From assembly GCF_025141935.1 (NCBI RefSeq), contig NZ_CP081120.1, positions 2,914,001 to 2,978,000 of the forward strand: a stretch of DNA of 64,000 bases, read 5' to 3'. Shown here piece after piece: positions 25,773 to 33,360 of this stretch. The stretch is from Sulfitobacter sp. S190. GTDB taxonomy: Bacteria > Pseudomonadota > Alphaproteobacteria > Rhodobacterales > Rhodobacteraceae. Numbering within the stretch: position 1 is the first letter of the stretch; each line of letters opens with the position of its first letter. Position numbers and translations under genes: made by a program. The notes below the pieces were generated by a model that worked only from the letters and a program-made list of their open reading frames with translations, did not search any database and had not been told where the DNA came from.

Positions 25773-25901
25773 GTGTCGGTTCCTCCCGTTGGGGCGCGTC
25801 ATGGTGCGCGCCGATGGGCAGAGTGTTGGTTTATGCAACCCGGCCATGCAACGCCTGCATGGGTCGGTTTGGCCGGCCGGCACCAGTTTTTGCCCCCGTC
25901 C

Positions 25902-25946
25902 GTTACACGATGTTACGCAAGCATGGATTCTGTTGCACCTTGTTAC
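25902..25946 (+). promoter_or_regulatory. Phased GTTAC array upstream of regulator gene
   Basis: GTTAC at 25902 and 25912, GTTGC at 25932 and GTTAC at 25942 all face the same way and sit on a strict 10-bp grid (the 25922 slot is not a match). Tandem half-sites spaced one helical turn apart are the usual binding pattern of OmpR-type regulators. The array ends 51 bases before the GTG start of such a regulator, suggesting autoregulation, and may also affect the divergent aglE. Confidence 0.6.
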
Positions 25947-25997
25947 AATGCTGCAAAACTGGGAGACAGTTCAGGCGCAATCGGGGAGGAGCGTGCC

Positions 25998-26729
25998 GTG
26001 GCAATTCCACGCATACTGGTGGTCGATGACGACGTGGAAATGCGCCGCATGATGACCCAGTTTCTGCAGCAGAACGGATCCATCGCCCTGCCCGCGGGAT
26101 CGGGGGCGGAGGTCATGCGCCATCTTGACGGGGGCCGCATCGATCTCATTCTGCTCGATGTGATGCTGGGCGATGAAAGCGGGTTGGAGATTTGCGCCAC
26201 CCTGCGCCGCGATCAGGACGTGCCGGTGATCATGATCTCGGCGCTGTCAGCGGATCACCAGCGCATGGCGGGCTATGAAGTCGGGGCGGATGATTACATC
26301 GCCAAGCCGTTCAATCCCCAGCTGTTGCTGGCCCGTGTGAAGGCGGTGCTGTCGCGCGCGCGGCGGTCGTCGTCGCTGGTGCACCGTCGCAAGACCAAGG
26401 TTTTCGGCTTCAACGGCTGGACCTATGATGCCAAGCGCGACGAGGTGCTGTCGCCCGCGGGGGTGCAGGTGGCGTTGTCGCGGCGCGAGACCGCGTTGTT
26501 ACAGGCGTTGCTGGCCAATCCGTTCATTCCGCTGACCCGCGAAGAGATCGCCGCCGCGCTCGACGTGGACGGAACCGGCGGTGATGACGCCACGGGCCGC
26601 GCCATTGACGTGCTGGTGGGCCGGTTGCGCGGCAAGATCGAGGCCAACCCGAAGGCGCCCCGGATGCTGCGCACCGAGCGCGGTGTCGGATATGTGTTTG
26701 CCGTGGACGTGAGCGCGCGCGACGCATGA
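25998..26729 (+). CDS. OmpR-type response regulator
   Basis: A 243-residue two-component regulator. The receiver (about 1-118) shows ILVVDDDVEMRRMM, phospho-acceptor Asp51 (LILLDVMLGD) and Lys102 (IAKPFNP). The winged-helix DNA-binding domain covers about 140-238 and ends with the typical MLRTERGVGYVFAV. The start is a GTG at 25998 preceded by GGGGAGGA; the long open frame upstream runs antisense through aglE and is not used. The stop overlaps the kinase start by 4 bases. The phased GTTAC repeats upstream are probably its own binding sites. Confidence 0.93.
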   Translation: MAIPRILVVDDDVEMRRMMTQFLQQNGSIALPAGSGAEVMRHLDGGRIDLILLDVMLGDESGLEICATLRRDQDVPVIMISALSADHQRMAGYEVGADDYIAKPFNPQLLLARVKAVLSRARRSSSLVHRRKTKVFGFNGWTYDAKRDEVLSPAGVQVALSRRETALLQALLANPFIPLTREEIAAALDVDGTGGDDATGRAIDVLVGRLRGKIEANPKAPRMLRTERGVGYVFAVDVSARDA

Positions 26730-28177
26730 GCGTGCGGATCGCCACTTTGGGCCGCCAGATGGTGCTGCTGATTGCGGGGGCCGTGGCGGTGGGCCTGTGC
26801 GCCGCGTGGGTCTGGGCGCAGTCGGGCGCGGCGTGGCGCGCGCATCAGGCGCAGGCCTATCAGGCGGGGCTGCTGACTTATCCCGCGTTGCAGAACGGCG
26901 CCGATGCCGCCGCCGGAATGGCGCTGCGCCCGCTGTCGGTTGTCGATCAGGCGATGGCAAACCAGGGTGCGTTCGAGCGGTTATCGGGGATGCCGCGGCC
27001 CGCCTTGGTGACCACGGTGCCGATCCGCGGGGCGCAGGGGCTGGGCCGCGGCGGGCGGCCCGTGACTTTTGTGGTGGTGTCGTCGCGCCTGCGCTACAGG
27101 GTGGCCGATCTGCCAAACCGCGCAGGTCAGACCCCCGCCGAAACAACCGCCGCGCTGTTTCGGTTGCTGGCGTCCTATTGCGCCGATCCTGTCGTGCTGG
27201 CGCATGTGGCCGACGAACCGTGGGTGGTGGTGGAGGGAGATGCCGTGTGGGGCTGTGCCGCGCGGCCCGCCGACAGGCGTTTGCTGACGGTGGTGCTGGC
27301 GATCCTCGCGCTGGCGGTGCTGGTGACGCTGGGCCTGAACACGGCGGGGTATTTCAGCGAGTTTGCCCAGACCCTGCGCGCCCGCCGCCCGATGGGCGGG
27401 CCACAAAGCTATCAGACCCGCGGGCCCGCCGAGTTGCAGGATGTGGTGGCGGCGGTGAACGACTATCTGAGCCACGAGCGCCAGCAGTTGCAGCAAAGGG
27501 CCGCCGTGCTGTCGGGGGTCAGCCATGATCTGGGCACCCCCGCCACGCGGCTGCGGCTGCGCACGGCGCTGATCGGCGACGATGATCTGCGCGACAAGCT
27601 GGAGGGTGACATCGACAGCATGACCGGCATGATCGAAAGCGTGCTGACCTATACGCGCGCGGAGCTGAATTCGGAAGTGCCGCGCCAGTTGTCGTTGCGC
27701 TCGCTGATCGAGGCGATCGTGTCGGATTACGAGGACACGGGCCGCGCGGTGCGTTTTGGCGGTGTGCAGGCGGTGCGGATGAGCCAGACCGCGTCTGTTT
27801 TCGGTCTGGGCGGCAGTGACCGCGTCTTGCCCGCCGACGGGCAGATCATCGTCACCGCGCGGCCTGTGTCACTCGAGCGGGCGGTGTGCAACCTGATCGA
27901 CAACGCGCTGAAATACGGCCGCCGCGCCACTGTGATGCTGGAGGTGGCCGCCGAAAGTGCGACCATCATCGTCGAGGACGAGGGCTCCGACACGGCCGCC
28001 AAGGACATCGAGGCGCTGATTGCGCCGTTCCAGCGGGGCGACAACACCATGGCCATCGAGGGCTACGGTCTGGGCCTGACCATCGTGGGGGCGATTGCCA
28101 AGCTGCACGGCGGCGACCTGAGCTTTGCCGACAGCGCAAGGGGGCTGAGCGCGCGGCTGCGCATCGCGCGCAGCTAG
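26726..28177 (+). CDS. Membrane histidine kinase
   Basis: A 483-residue sensor kinase with two membrane spans (about 10-30 and 187-207) enclosing a periplasmic sensor domain of about 155 residues with two cysteines. The dimerisation/phosphoacceptor helix carries LSGVSHDLGTPATRLRLR. The ATPase region has CNLIDNALKYG, a degenerate D-box-like EDEGSD and YGLGLTIVGAI. It is translationally coupled to the response regulator (ATGA). Its stop codon overlaps tail to tail (CTAG, 28174-28177) with the racemase gene of the TRAP operon, so the signal could concern either that operon or the alpha-glucoside genes; the sequence does not decide. Confidence 0.92.
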   Translation: MSVRIATLGRQMVLLIAGAVAVGLCAAWVWAQSGAAWRAHQAQAYQAGLLTYPALQNGADAAAGMALRPLSVVDQAMANQGAFERLSGMPRPALVTTVPIRGAQGLGRGGRPVTFVVVSSRLRYRVADLPNRAGQTPAETTAALFRLLASYCADPVVLAHVADEPWVVVEGDAVWGCAARPADRRLLTVVLAILALAVLVTLGLNTAGYFSEFAQTLRARRPMGGPQSYQTRGPAELQDVVAAVNDYLSHERQQLQQRAAVLSGVSHDLGTPATRLRLRTALIGDDDLRDKLEGDIDSMTGMIESVLTYTRAELNSEVPRQLSLRSLIEAIVSDYEDTGRAVRFGGVQAVRMSQTASVFGLGGSDRVLPADGQIIVTARPVSLERAVCNLIDNALKYGRRATVMLEVAAESATIIVEDEGSDTAAKDIEALIAPFQRGDNTMAIEGYGLGLTIVGAIAKLHGGDLSFADSARGLSARLRIARS

Positions 28178-28845
28178 GCCAGAAACCGCGGTTTGACCGT
28201 GCCGGGGCGTGCCCGTTCGATGCAGGTCAGAACATCGGTCACCGCCAGCCCGAAGGTGGCCCGTAGTGCGGGGGCATAGGGTGGCAGGTTCGTACATTCC
28301 AGCAGGATATGGCGGTGTGCCACGGGGTCGACATGTGTCTGCAGCAGGCCGACGAGATCCTGCGTCGCCCGTGCCGTATCAAGCGTATCGCTGTCCCCTT
28401 CGATAACGCGGCGCAGGTGCATGTCAGGCGGCAGTCCGCAGATCGAGCCTGCGAAATCGGCGTGCTGTCCGAGGTGCGCCGCCCCCAGCCGTGCGGCGTC
28501 AAAGGTGACGATGAGCACTTCGGACGGGGTGAAAAACTGTGCCAGATCGTCGAGCGCGGAGAGGGCCGAGGCGATGAACGGGCGGTCCGTCTGCGCGGCA
28601 AGGTGATCCTGCCACGGTGCGAGAAAGCCGCAGGAGGTCACGACCAGATCGCCGTGCGCCTGTGCCAGTGCGTCTTGAAAGGGGGTGATGTCGATGTCCT
28701 GCGGCCGGTCGGTCACGATGCCCGCGACACCGGCGCCCGGCACGCGGATGATCTGCGGCACTTCGAGATAGCTGTGGGGGGATCCCACGTCTCCGGCCAC
28801 GCGCGGAAAGTGCGTATCCAGTTGCAGGACCGTGAGCGCGGTCAT
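28174..28845 (-). CDS. Asp/Glu racemase-like protein
   Basis: A 223-residue cytoplasmic protein of the aspartate/glutamate/hydantoin racemase superfamily. Two candidate catalytic cysteines sit in the expected positions: Cys72 (VVTSCGFLAPW) and Cys184 (ILLECTNLPPY). Enzymes of this group racemise amino acids or related compounds without a cofactor. The start at 28845 overlaps the DctM stop by 4 bases; a much longer open frame continues upstream but only in the wrong frame of dctM. Its place in an operon with a DadA-like oxidase and a TRAP transporter suggests interconversion of D- and L-forms of an imported amino or hydroxy acid. The substrate is unknown. Confidence 0.82.
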   Translation of the reverse strand: MTALTVLQLDTHFPRVAGDVGSPHSYLEVPQIIRVPGAGVAGIVTDRPQDIDITPFQDALAQAHGDLVVTSCGFLAPWQDHLAAQTDRPFIASALSALDDLAQFFTPSEVLIVTFDAARLGAAHLGQHADFAGSICGLPPDMHLRRVIEGDSDTLDTARATQDLVGLLQTHVDPVAHRHILLECTNLPPYAPALRATFGLAVTDVLTCIERARPGTVKPRFLA

Positions 28846-30158
28846 TGGGCGGTCTGCGCGGCGCTGATCTTGTCCGGCAGCCACGTCGCCAGTTCGGGGA
28901 AGGCCACGAGGATCACCACCATCAGCAGCATCAGCCCCACCATCGGCAGCGCGACTTTGGAGATGTAGCCGATTTCGTGGCGTGTCATGCCCTGCAGCAC
29001 GAACAGGTTGAACCCGATGGGCGGTGTGACCTGTGCCATTTCGACCACCACCACGATGAAGATGCCGAACCAGATCACGTCGATGCCCGCCTGCCGGACC
29101 ATCGGTTCGACAATCGCCATCGTCAGCACCACCGAGGAAATCCCGTCGAGGAACATGCCCAGAATGATATAGAACACCGTCAGCGCCGCGATCAGCGTGA
29201 TCGGCGACAGCTGCATCTGGTCGATCCAAGCAGCCAGCGCCCGCGGCAGGCCGGTAAAGCCCATCGACAGCGACAGGAATGCCGCCCCCATCAGGATGAG
29301 CGCGATCATCGCGGAGGTGCGGGTGGCGCCCATCAGGCTTTCGAAGAAGGTGCCCATGGTGAGCGAGCGTTGGAAGGCCGCGAGCGTCAGCGCGCCCAGC
29401 ACCCCGACGGCGGCCGCTTCGGTCGCGGTGGCCCAGCCGAAGTACATCGATCCGATCACGGCAAACACCAGACAGAGCACGGGGATGAGAAAGCGGCTTT
29501 CGGCGAGCATGTGGCGCAGACCCATCGACGGCTCCGGCGGGGGGCGTTCGCCGGGCCGGAAGAAGTGCCATGCCACGATGTAGGACATGAAAAGCCCCGC
29601 CAGCACGAGGCCGGGGATGATGCCGGCCATGAACAGCTTGATGATGCTTTCGTTGATCGACACGCCGTAGACGATGAGCGTGAGCGAGGGTGGGATCATC
29701 AGCCCCAGCGTGGCCGCCCCCGCCAGCGTGCCGATGATCATGTATTCGGGATAGTCCCGCGCGCGCAGTTCGGGGATCGACATCTTGCCCACGGTGGTCA
29801 GGGTCGCAGCCGAGGAGCCCGACACGGCGGCGAAGATCGTGCAGCCCGCGATATTGGTGTGCAGCAGCCCGCCCGGCAGGAACCGCATCCACGGCGCAAG
29901 ACCGCGGAACATGTCCTGGGACAATCGCGTGCGGTAGAGGATTTCGCCCATCCAGATGAACAGCGGCAGTGCGGTGAGTGTCCAGCTGCTCGACGAGGTC
30001 CAGATGGTCGTGATCATGGCATCGCCTGCGGGACGGGTGGTGAAAAGCTCCATGCCCACCCAGGCCACGCCCATCAGCGCCAGCCCGATCCAGATGGACG
30101 AGCCCAGCAGCGTGAACAGCACAAACAGAAAGACGATCGTTGCGTAGGCTTCGGTCAT
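28842..30158 (-). CDS. dctM: TRAP transporter large permease DctM
   Basis: Inner-membrane large subunit of a tripartite ATP-independent periplasmic transporter, 438 residues with about 12 spans. Family signatures include AAVSGSSAATLTTVGKMSIP and GAATLGLMIPPSLTLIVYG. It couples substrate uptake to a sodium or proton gradient. The start overlaps dctQ by 4 bases and the end overlaps the racemase by 4 bases. The loop with RPGERPPPEPSMG after about residue 220 lies between the two halves. Confidence 0.95.
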   Translation of the reverse strand: MTEAYATIVFLFVLFTLLGSSIWIGLALMGVAWVGMELFTTRPAGDAMITTIWTSSSSWTLTALPLFIWMGEILYRTRLSQDMFRGLAPWMRFLPGGLLHTNIAGCTIFAAVSGSSAATLTTVGKMSIPELRARDYPEYMIIGTLAGAATLGLMIPPSLTLIVYGVSINESIIKLFMAGIIPGLVLAGLFMSYIVAWHFFRPGERPPPEPSMGLRHMLAESRFLIPVLCLVFAVIGSMYFGWATATEAAAVGVLGALTLAAFQRSLTMGTFFESLMGATRTSAMIALILMGAAFLSLSMGFTGLPRALAAWIDQMQLSPITLIAALTVFYIILGMFLDGISSVVLTMAIVEPMVRQAGIDVIWFGIFIVVVVEMAQVTPPIGFNLFVLQGMTRHEIGYISKVALPMVGLMLLMVVILVAFPELATWLPDKISAAQTAQ

Positions 30159-30868
30159 TCGACGGCCTCGGACTTGATGGGGTTCTCACCCGTGAGAATG
30201 GTGCGGTAGAGCGTATCCCACAGCGCGATGGCCAGCAGCACAGCGCCCGCCGACATCGCAAGCTGCGGCACCCAGACGGGTGTATAGATCAGATCGGACG
30301 AGGCGTTGGACATCGCGCTGCCCCAGTCGCCCAGCGGCGTGGCGGGCAGGCTCAGCAGCGTGACGACCCATTCGGGGATCTGGTCCTGCCCCTGTGTGCG
30401 GTCGTTGAGCATTTCCGAGAAGGCATTCGTCTTGATCGCGTAGCGGGCAAAGTAGGTGGCGATCACGGCGGCGCAGAACACCGCCAGCAGATCAAGCCAG
30501 CGCCGGGTGAACCGGGTCGCGTTCAGCAGGATCGACACGCGGATGTGTGCCCCGCGTGTCAGCGCATGGGCCAGCGCGAAGAAAGAGGTCGCGGCCATGG
30601 CGTAGCCCGCGAATTCGGTGGTGCCCGGCACGGCCACGTTGGTCCAGCGGGCGACCATCTGCACCACGATCAGGCCAAGGATCGTCACCATGAAACACGC
30701 CGCAATCGCGCCGGAGGTGAAATAGACACCGTCCAGCAGCCGCCAGACGGGCCGCAACAGGCGTTGCAGCCGCGGCCCCGCGATAAAGCACACGAGCGCA
30801 AAGCCCGTGGGCAGCGCAAACAGCCACACCCAGAGCGGCAATCCCAAAACGGGTGACCAATCGCGCAT
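30155..30868 (-). CDS. dctQ: TRAP transporter small permease DctQ
   Basis: Small integral membrane subunit of the TRAP transporter, 237 residues. The first span (LWVWLFALPTGFALVCFIAG) is additional to the four-helix DctQ core that follows; the core has WTNVAVPGTTEFAGYAMAA and RGAHIRVSILL, typical of the family. The ATG at 30868 is preceded by AAGGGGGCGCAG, so an in-frame ATG at 30904 is less likely. A hairpin lies between this gene and dctP. Confidence 0.92.
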   Translation of the reverse strand: MRDWSPVLGLPLWVWLFALPTGFALVCFIAGPRLQRLLRPVWRLLDGVYFTSGAIAACFMVTILGLIVVQMVARWTNVAVPGTTEFAGYAMAATSFFALAHALTRGAHIRVSILLNATRFTRRWLDLLAVFCAAVIATYFARYAIKTNAFSEMLNDRTQGQDQIPEWVVTLLSLPATPLGDWGSAMSNASSDLIYTPVWVPQLAMSAGAVLLAIALWDTLYRTILTGENPIKSEAVE

Positions 30869-30905
30869 TCTGCGCCCCCTTCGACATCTTTTGCGGACAC
30901 ACAAA

Positions 30906-30937
30906 CGCGCCCCCCGCCGGATCAGGCAGGGGGCGCG
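30906..30937 (-). other. Stem-loop between dctP and dctQ
   Basis: A GC-rich stem of up to 13 bp (30906-30918 with 30925-30937, one mismatch) and a 6-base loop lie 12 bases after the dctP stop; on the minus strand only TTTGTGTG follows. It is likely a partial terminator or an mRNA-stabilising hairpin that keeps binding protein in excess over permease. Confidence 0.6.
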
Positions 30938-30949
30938 CGGTGAGAGTGC

Positions 30950-31933
30950 TTAGTTGGCGTTATACGCGTCGAGGATCGATTGACCGTCCGCGCCCGCCGT
31001 TTCAAGCCATTCGGCGGTCATCTTTTCGCCGATGCTTTGCAGTTCGGCGAGGAATTCGGGCGATGCGTCCGCCACGGTCATGCCGTTCTTGGCCAGCTCG
31101 TCGAAATAGAAGTCCGACAGTTCGGCGGATTTGGCGGCACAGGATGCGGCGGTTTCATCGGCGGCCTTTTGCAGCGCCGCTTGCGTGTCGCCATCGAGAC
31201 CTTCCCACGTCTGTTTGTTGACCATCACGTAGTTGCGCGGCAGCCATGCGTTGACCTTGTAGTAGTGCGTCAGATGCTCCCAGACCTTGCGGTCGTAGCC
31301 GGTCGCCCCAGAAGAGATGAACGACGAGGCCACGCCGGTGGCCAGTGCCTGGCTGAGTTCGGCCGCTTCGATCTGCACCGGGATCATGCCCAGTTCTTCG
31401 GCGAAGGTCGCGGTGGCGGAGTTGTAGGAGCGGAATTTCACGCCCTGCGTGTCGGCCGAAGAGCCCACTTCCTTGGCGAAATAGAAACCCTGTCCCGGCC
31501 ATGGGCAGGTATAGAGCGCCACGAGGTTCAGATCCGCCAGCTGGGCGTTGACGGTATCGCGCGCGACGTCCCACAGCTTGGCATTGTCTTCGTAGCTGGT
31601 GGCAAGGAACGGCAGGTTGTCCCAGCCCAGCAGCGGTGCCTCGTTGGCGTGCGCCGACATGAAGCGTTCGCCGATGGGCACCTGACCCGTCTGGACGGCG
31701 CGTTTGATGTCACCGCCTCCGAAGAGCGAACCGCCCGGATGCACGGTGATGTCGATCGCGCCATCGGTGTATTCGCGCACCTTGTCGGCAAAAATCACGC
31801 CCTGTTCGGAGTGGAAATTCGTGGCCGCATAGGCCATCGGCATGTCCCATTTCTGCGCATGGCCGTCGGCGAATGCGCCGGTGGCAGCGAATGTGCAGAC
31901 CGCGGCGGCGGTCAGTGTTGTCATTCTGGTCAT
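30950..31933 (-). CDS. dctP: TRAP transporter substrate-binding protein DctP
   Basis: Periplasmic binding protein of 327 residues, DctP family, with a signal peptide (MTRMTTLTAAAVCTFAATGAFADG). The conserved arginine that grips the substrate carboxylate is in VKFRSYNSATATFAEELG. GGGAGAGACCA precedes the ATG. It follows the DadA-like oxidase by 16 bases and precedes the permease genes, so the oxidase and the transporter act on the same compound or its derivative. Confidence 0.94.
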   Translation of the reverse strand: MTRMTTLTAAAVCTFAATGAFADGHAQKWDMPMAYAATNFHSEQGVIFADKVREYTDGAIDITVHPGGSLFGGGDIKRAVQTGQVPIGERFMSAHANEAPLLGWDNLPFLATSYEDNAKLWDVARDTVNAQLADLNLVALYTCPWPGQGFYFAKEVGSSADTQGVKFRSYNSATATFAEELGMIPVQIEAAELSQALATGVASSFISSGATGYDRKVWEHLTHYYKVNAWLPRNYVMVNKQTWEGLDGDTQAALQKAADETAASCAAKSAELSDFYFDELAKNGMTVADASPEFLAELQSIGEKMTAEWLETAGADGQSILDAYNAN

Positions 31934-31949
31934 TGGTCTCTCCCGGTTG

Positions 31950-33200
31950 TCAGCGCTTTGATGCGCCTTGATGCTTTTTGGGATCGAACGGGCTCATGTC
32001 CATATTCGGCACTTCGCCCGCGATCATTTGCGCGATCAGACGACCCGTTTTCGGGCCACCTGTCAATCCGACATGTTGATGGCCAAAGGCGCTGTAGCTT
32101 GCGCCGGCGGCATCGTTGGCCCCGATCAGAGGCAGGCTGTCGGCGGGTGCGGGGCGGTGGCCCATCCATTCGATGACCCGGTCGTAGGTCACATCGGGCA
32201 GCAGGCGCGCCACCTGTCGGCGCAACATGTCCAGCGGCGCGCGGCTGGGCCCGGCATCAAGCCCGCCAAATTCGACGACCCCCGCGGCACGGATCCGGCC
32301 CTCCATCGGGGTGATGACGAATTTGCCCGACGCCACCATCATCGCGGAGCGGGGCATGTGCGAGGGGTTGACCAGTTCTATGTGGTAGCCGCGCTCGCTT
32401 TCGAATGGCACTTTGACCCCGAGTTTGTGGGCAATGGCTTTGGACCACGGGCCCAGCGCCATCACGATCCGGTCGGCGCGCAGGGTGCCCGCAGAGGTGT
32501 GCAGCGCCCGCAACGCGCCGTTTTCCGTTTCGATGTCGGAGATTTCGGCGAGCAGGATGCGGCCGCCCGCCTCTTCGAAATGGGTGCCGAGCGCCTTGAC
32601 GTAGGCACCCGGATCGCTGATGCGGCCGTGGTTCTTGCACCGCACCACCACGTCGAATGCATTACCGTATGCCGCATCGTAGTGCGCGTAGTCGGCGCCG
32701 CTGACGACGTCGTAGGGCACGCCCTGCGCGTCGCGTTTGCTCCAGCCGTAGCTGTCGGCCTCGAAATCGGCACGGCTGGCGTAGCCAAAGCAGTAATCCT
32801 CGTCGGAGATGAACCGTTCGGCGGGCGTGCCGCGTGCGAGCGCGCGGTGCTGGTCGAGGCTGTCGTGCAGCAGCGACGACATTGCGGCGGCGTAGTGGTC
32901 GACGTGGGCATCCGTGGCGTAGGACATGTAGCGCGACAGGAACGGCAGCAGCCGCGGCAGGTAGGACCAGCGCAGGAACAGCGGATCATCGCGGCGCAAC
33001 AGCATGCCAGGCGCTTTTTTCGCCAGACCCGGCGTGGTGACCGGCACGATTGCGCCCGCCGCCAGCACGCCCGCGTTGCCGTGGCTGGTGCCGCTGGCGG
33101 GGCCTGCACGGTCGACCACCGTGACGTCCATGCCCGCGCGTTGAAGCCAGATGGCGCATGACATCCCCACGATTCCCGCGCCTGCCACCAGTACCTGCAT
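31950..33200 (-). CDS. FAD-dependent D-amino-acid dehydrogenase-like
   Basis: A 416-residue flavoprotein of the DAO/DadA family. The FAD-binding fold starts at residue 1 (VLVAGAGIVGMSCAIWLQRAG) and the second part shows GRISDPGAYVKALG and the C-terminal FAD motif GHQHVGLTGGPKTGRLIAQ. Such enzymes oxidise D-amino acids, hydroxyproline or related amines and pass electrons to the respiratory chain. The ATG at 33200 follows GGGGGAAAGAACG. It is the first gene of the operon oxidase, dctP, dctQ, dctM, racemase-like. A perfect dyad 54 bases upstream is a likely operator. The exact substrate cannot be read from sequence. Confidence 0.9.
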   Translation of the reverse strand: MQVLVAGAGIVGMSCAIWLQRAGMDVTVVDRAGPASGTSHGNAGVLAAGAIVPVTTPGLAKKAPGMLLRRDDPLFLRWSYLPRLLPFLSRYMSYATDAHVDHYAAAMSSLLHDSLDQHRALARGTPAERFISDEDYCFGYASRADFEADSYGWSKRDAQGVPYDVVSGADYAHYDAAYGNAFDVVVRCKNHGRISDPGAYVKALGTHFEEAGGRILLAEISDIETENGALRALHTSAGTLRADRIVMALGPWSKAIAHKLGVKVPFESERGYHIELVNPSHMPRSAMMVASGKFVITPMEGRIRAAGVVEFGGLDAGPSRAPLDMLRRQVARLLPDVTYDRVIEWMGHRPAPADSLPLIGANDAAGASYSAFGHQHVGLTGGPKTGRLIAQMIAGEVPNMDMSPFDPKKHQGASKR

Positions 33201-33253
33201 CGTTCTTTCCCCCGCTCGTGTCCTTGTGGAAACCTGCAATCGCCCCGCTAGGT

Positions 33254-33273
33254 CAACAATTATCTTATTGTTG
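33254..33273. promoter_or_regulatory. Operator-like dyad upstream of TRAP operon
   Basis: CAACAAT (33254-33260), a 6-base spacer TATCTT and ATTGTTG (33267-33273) form a perfect 7-bp inverted repeat 54 bases before the oxidase gene. It is AT-rich in a GC-rich region. A GntR-type or similar dimeric repressor would fit. The regulator is not next to it. Confidence 0.5.
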
Positions 33274-33313
33274 CACGAAGAAAGCGCGATGCGGCTCTTG
33301 CCTCACCGCCGGA

Positions 33314-33327
33314 TGTTAGCGATAACA
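33314..33327. promoter_or_regulatory. LacI/GntR-type operator upstream of edd
   Basis: TGTTAGCGATAACA has perfect TGTTA/TAACA arms around GCGA, 33 bases before the edd ATG. It closely resembles the operator of gluconate repressor GntR (LacI family) and shares the TTAGCG core with the repeats before the alpha-glucosidase, so the two loci may answer to related LacI-family repressors. Confidence 0.55.
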
Positions 33328-33360
33328 GCGCCAAGTTTACATGGAAAGGACCAGATCGAC

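Noticed and set aside
28845..30209. Plus-strand frame of 454 codons antisense to dctM
   Set aside because: The DctM reading has 12 membrane spans and family motifs; the antisense product is Asp, His and Arg rich without recognisable domains.
28174..30261. A 695-codon minus-strand frame that seems to fuse the racemase to a longer protein
   Set aside because: The upstream part is dctM read in a wrong frame. The overlapping ATGA at 28842-28845 gives the true start of the racemase-like gene.
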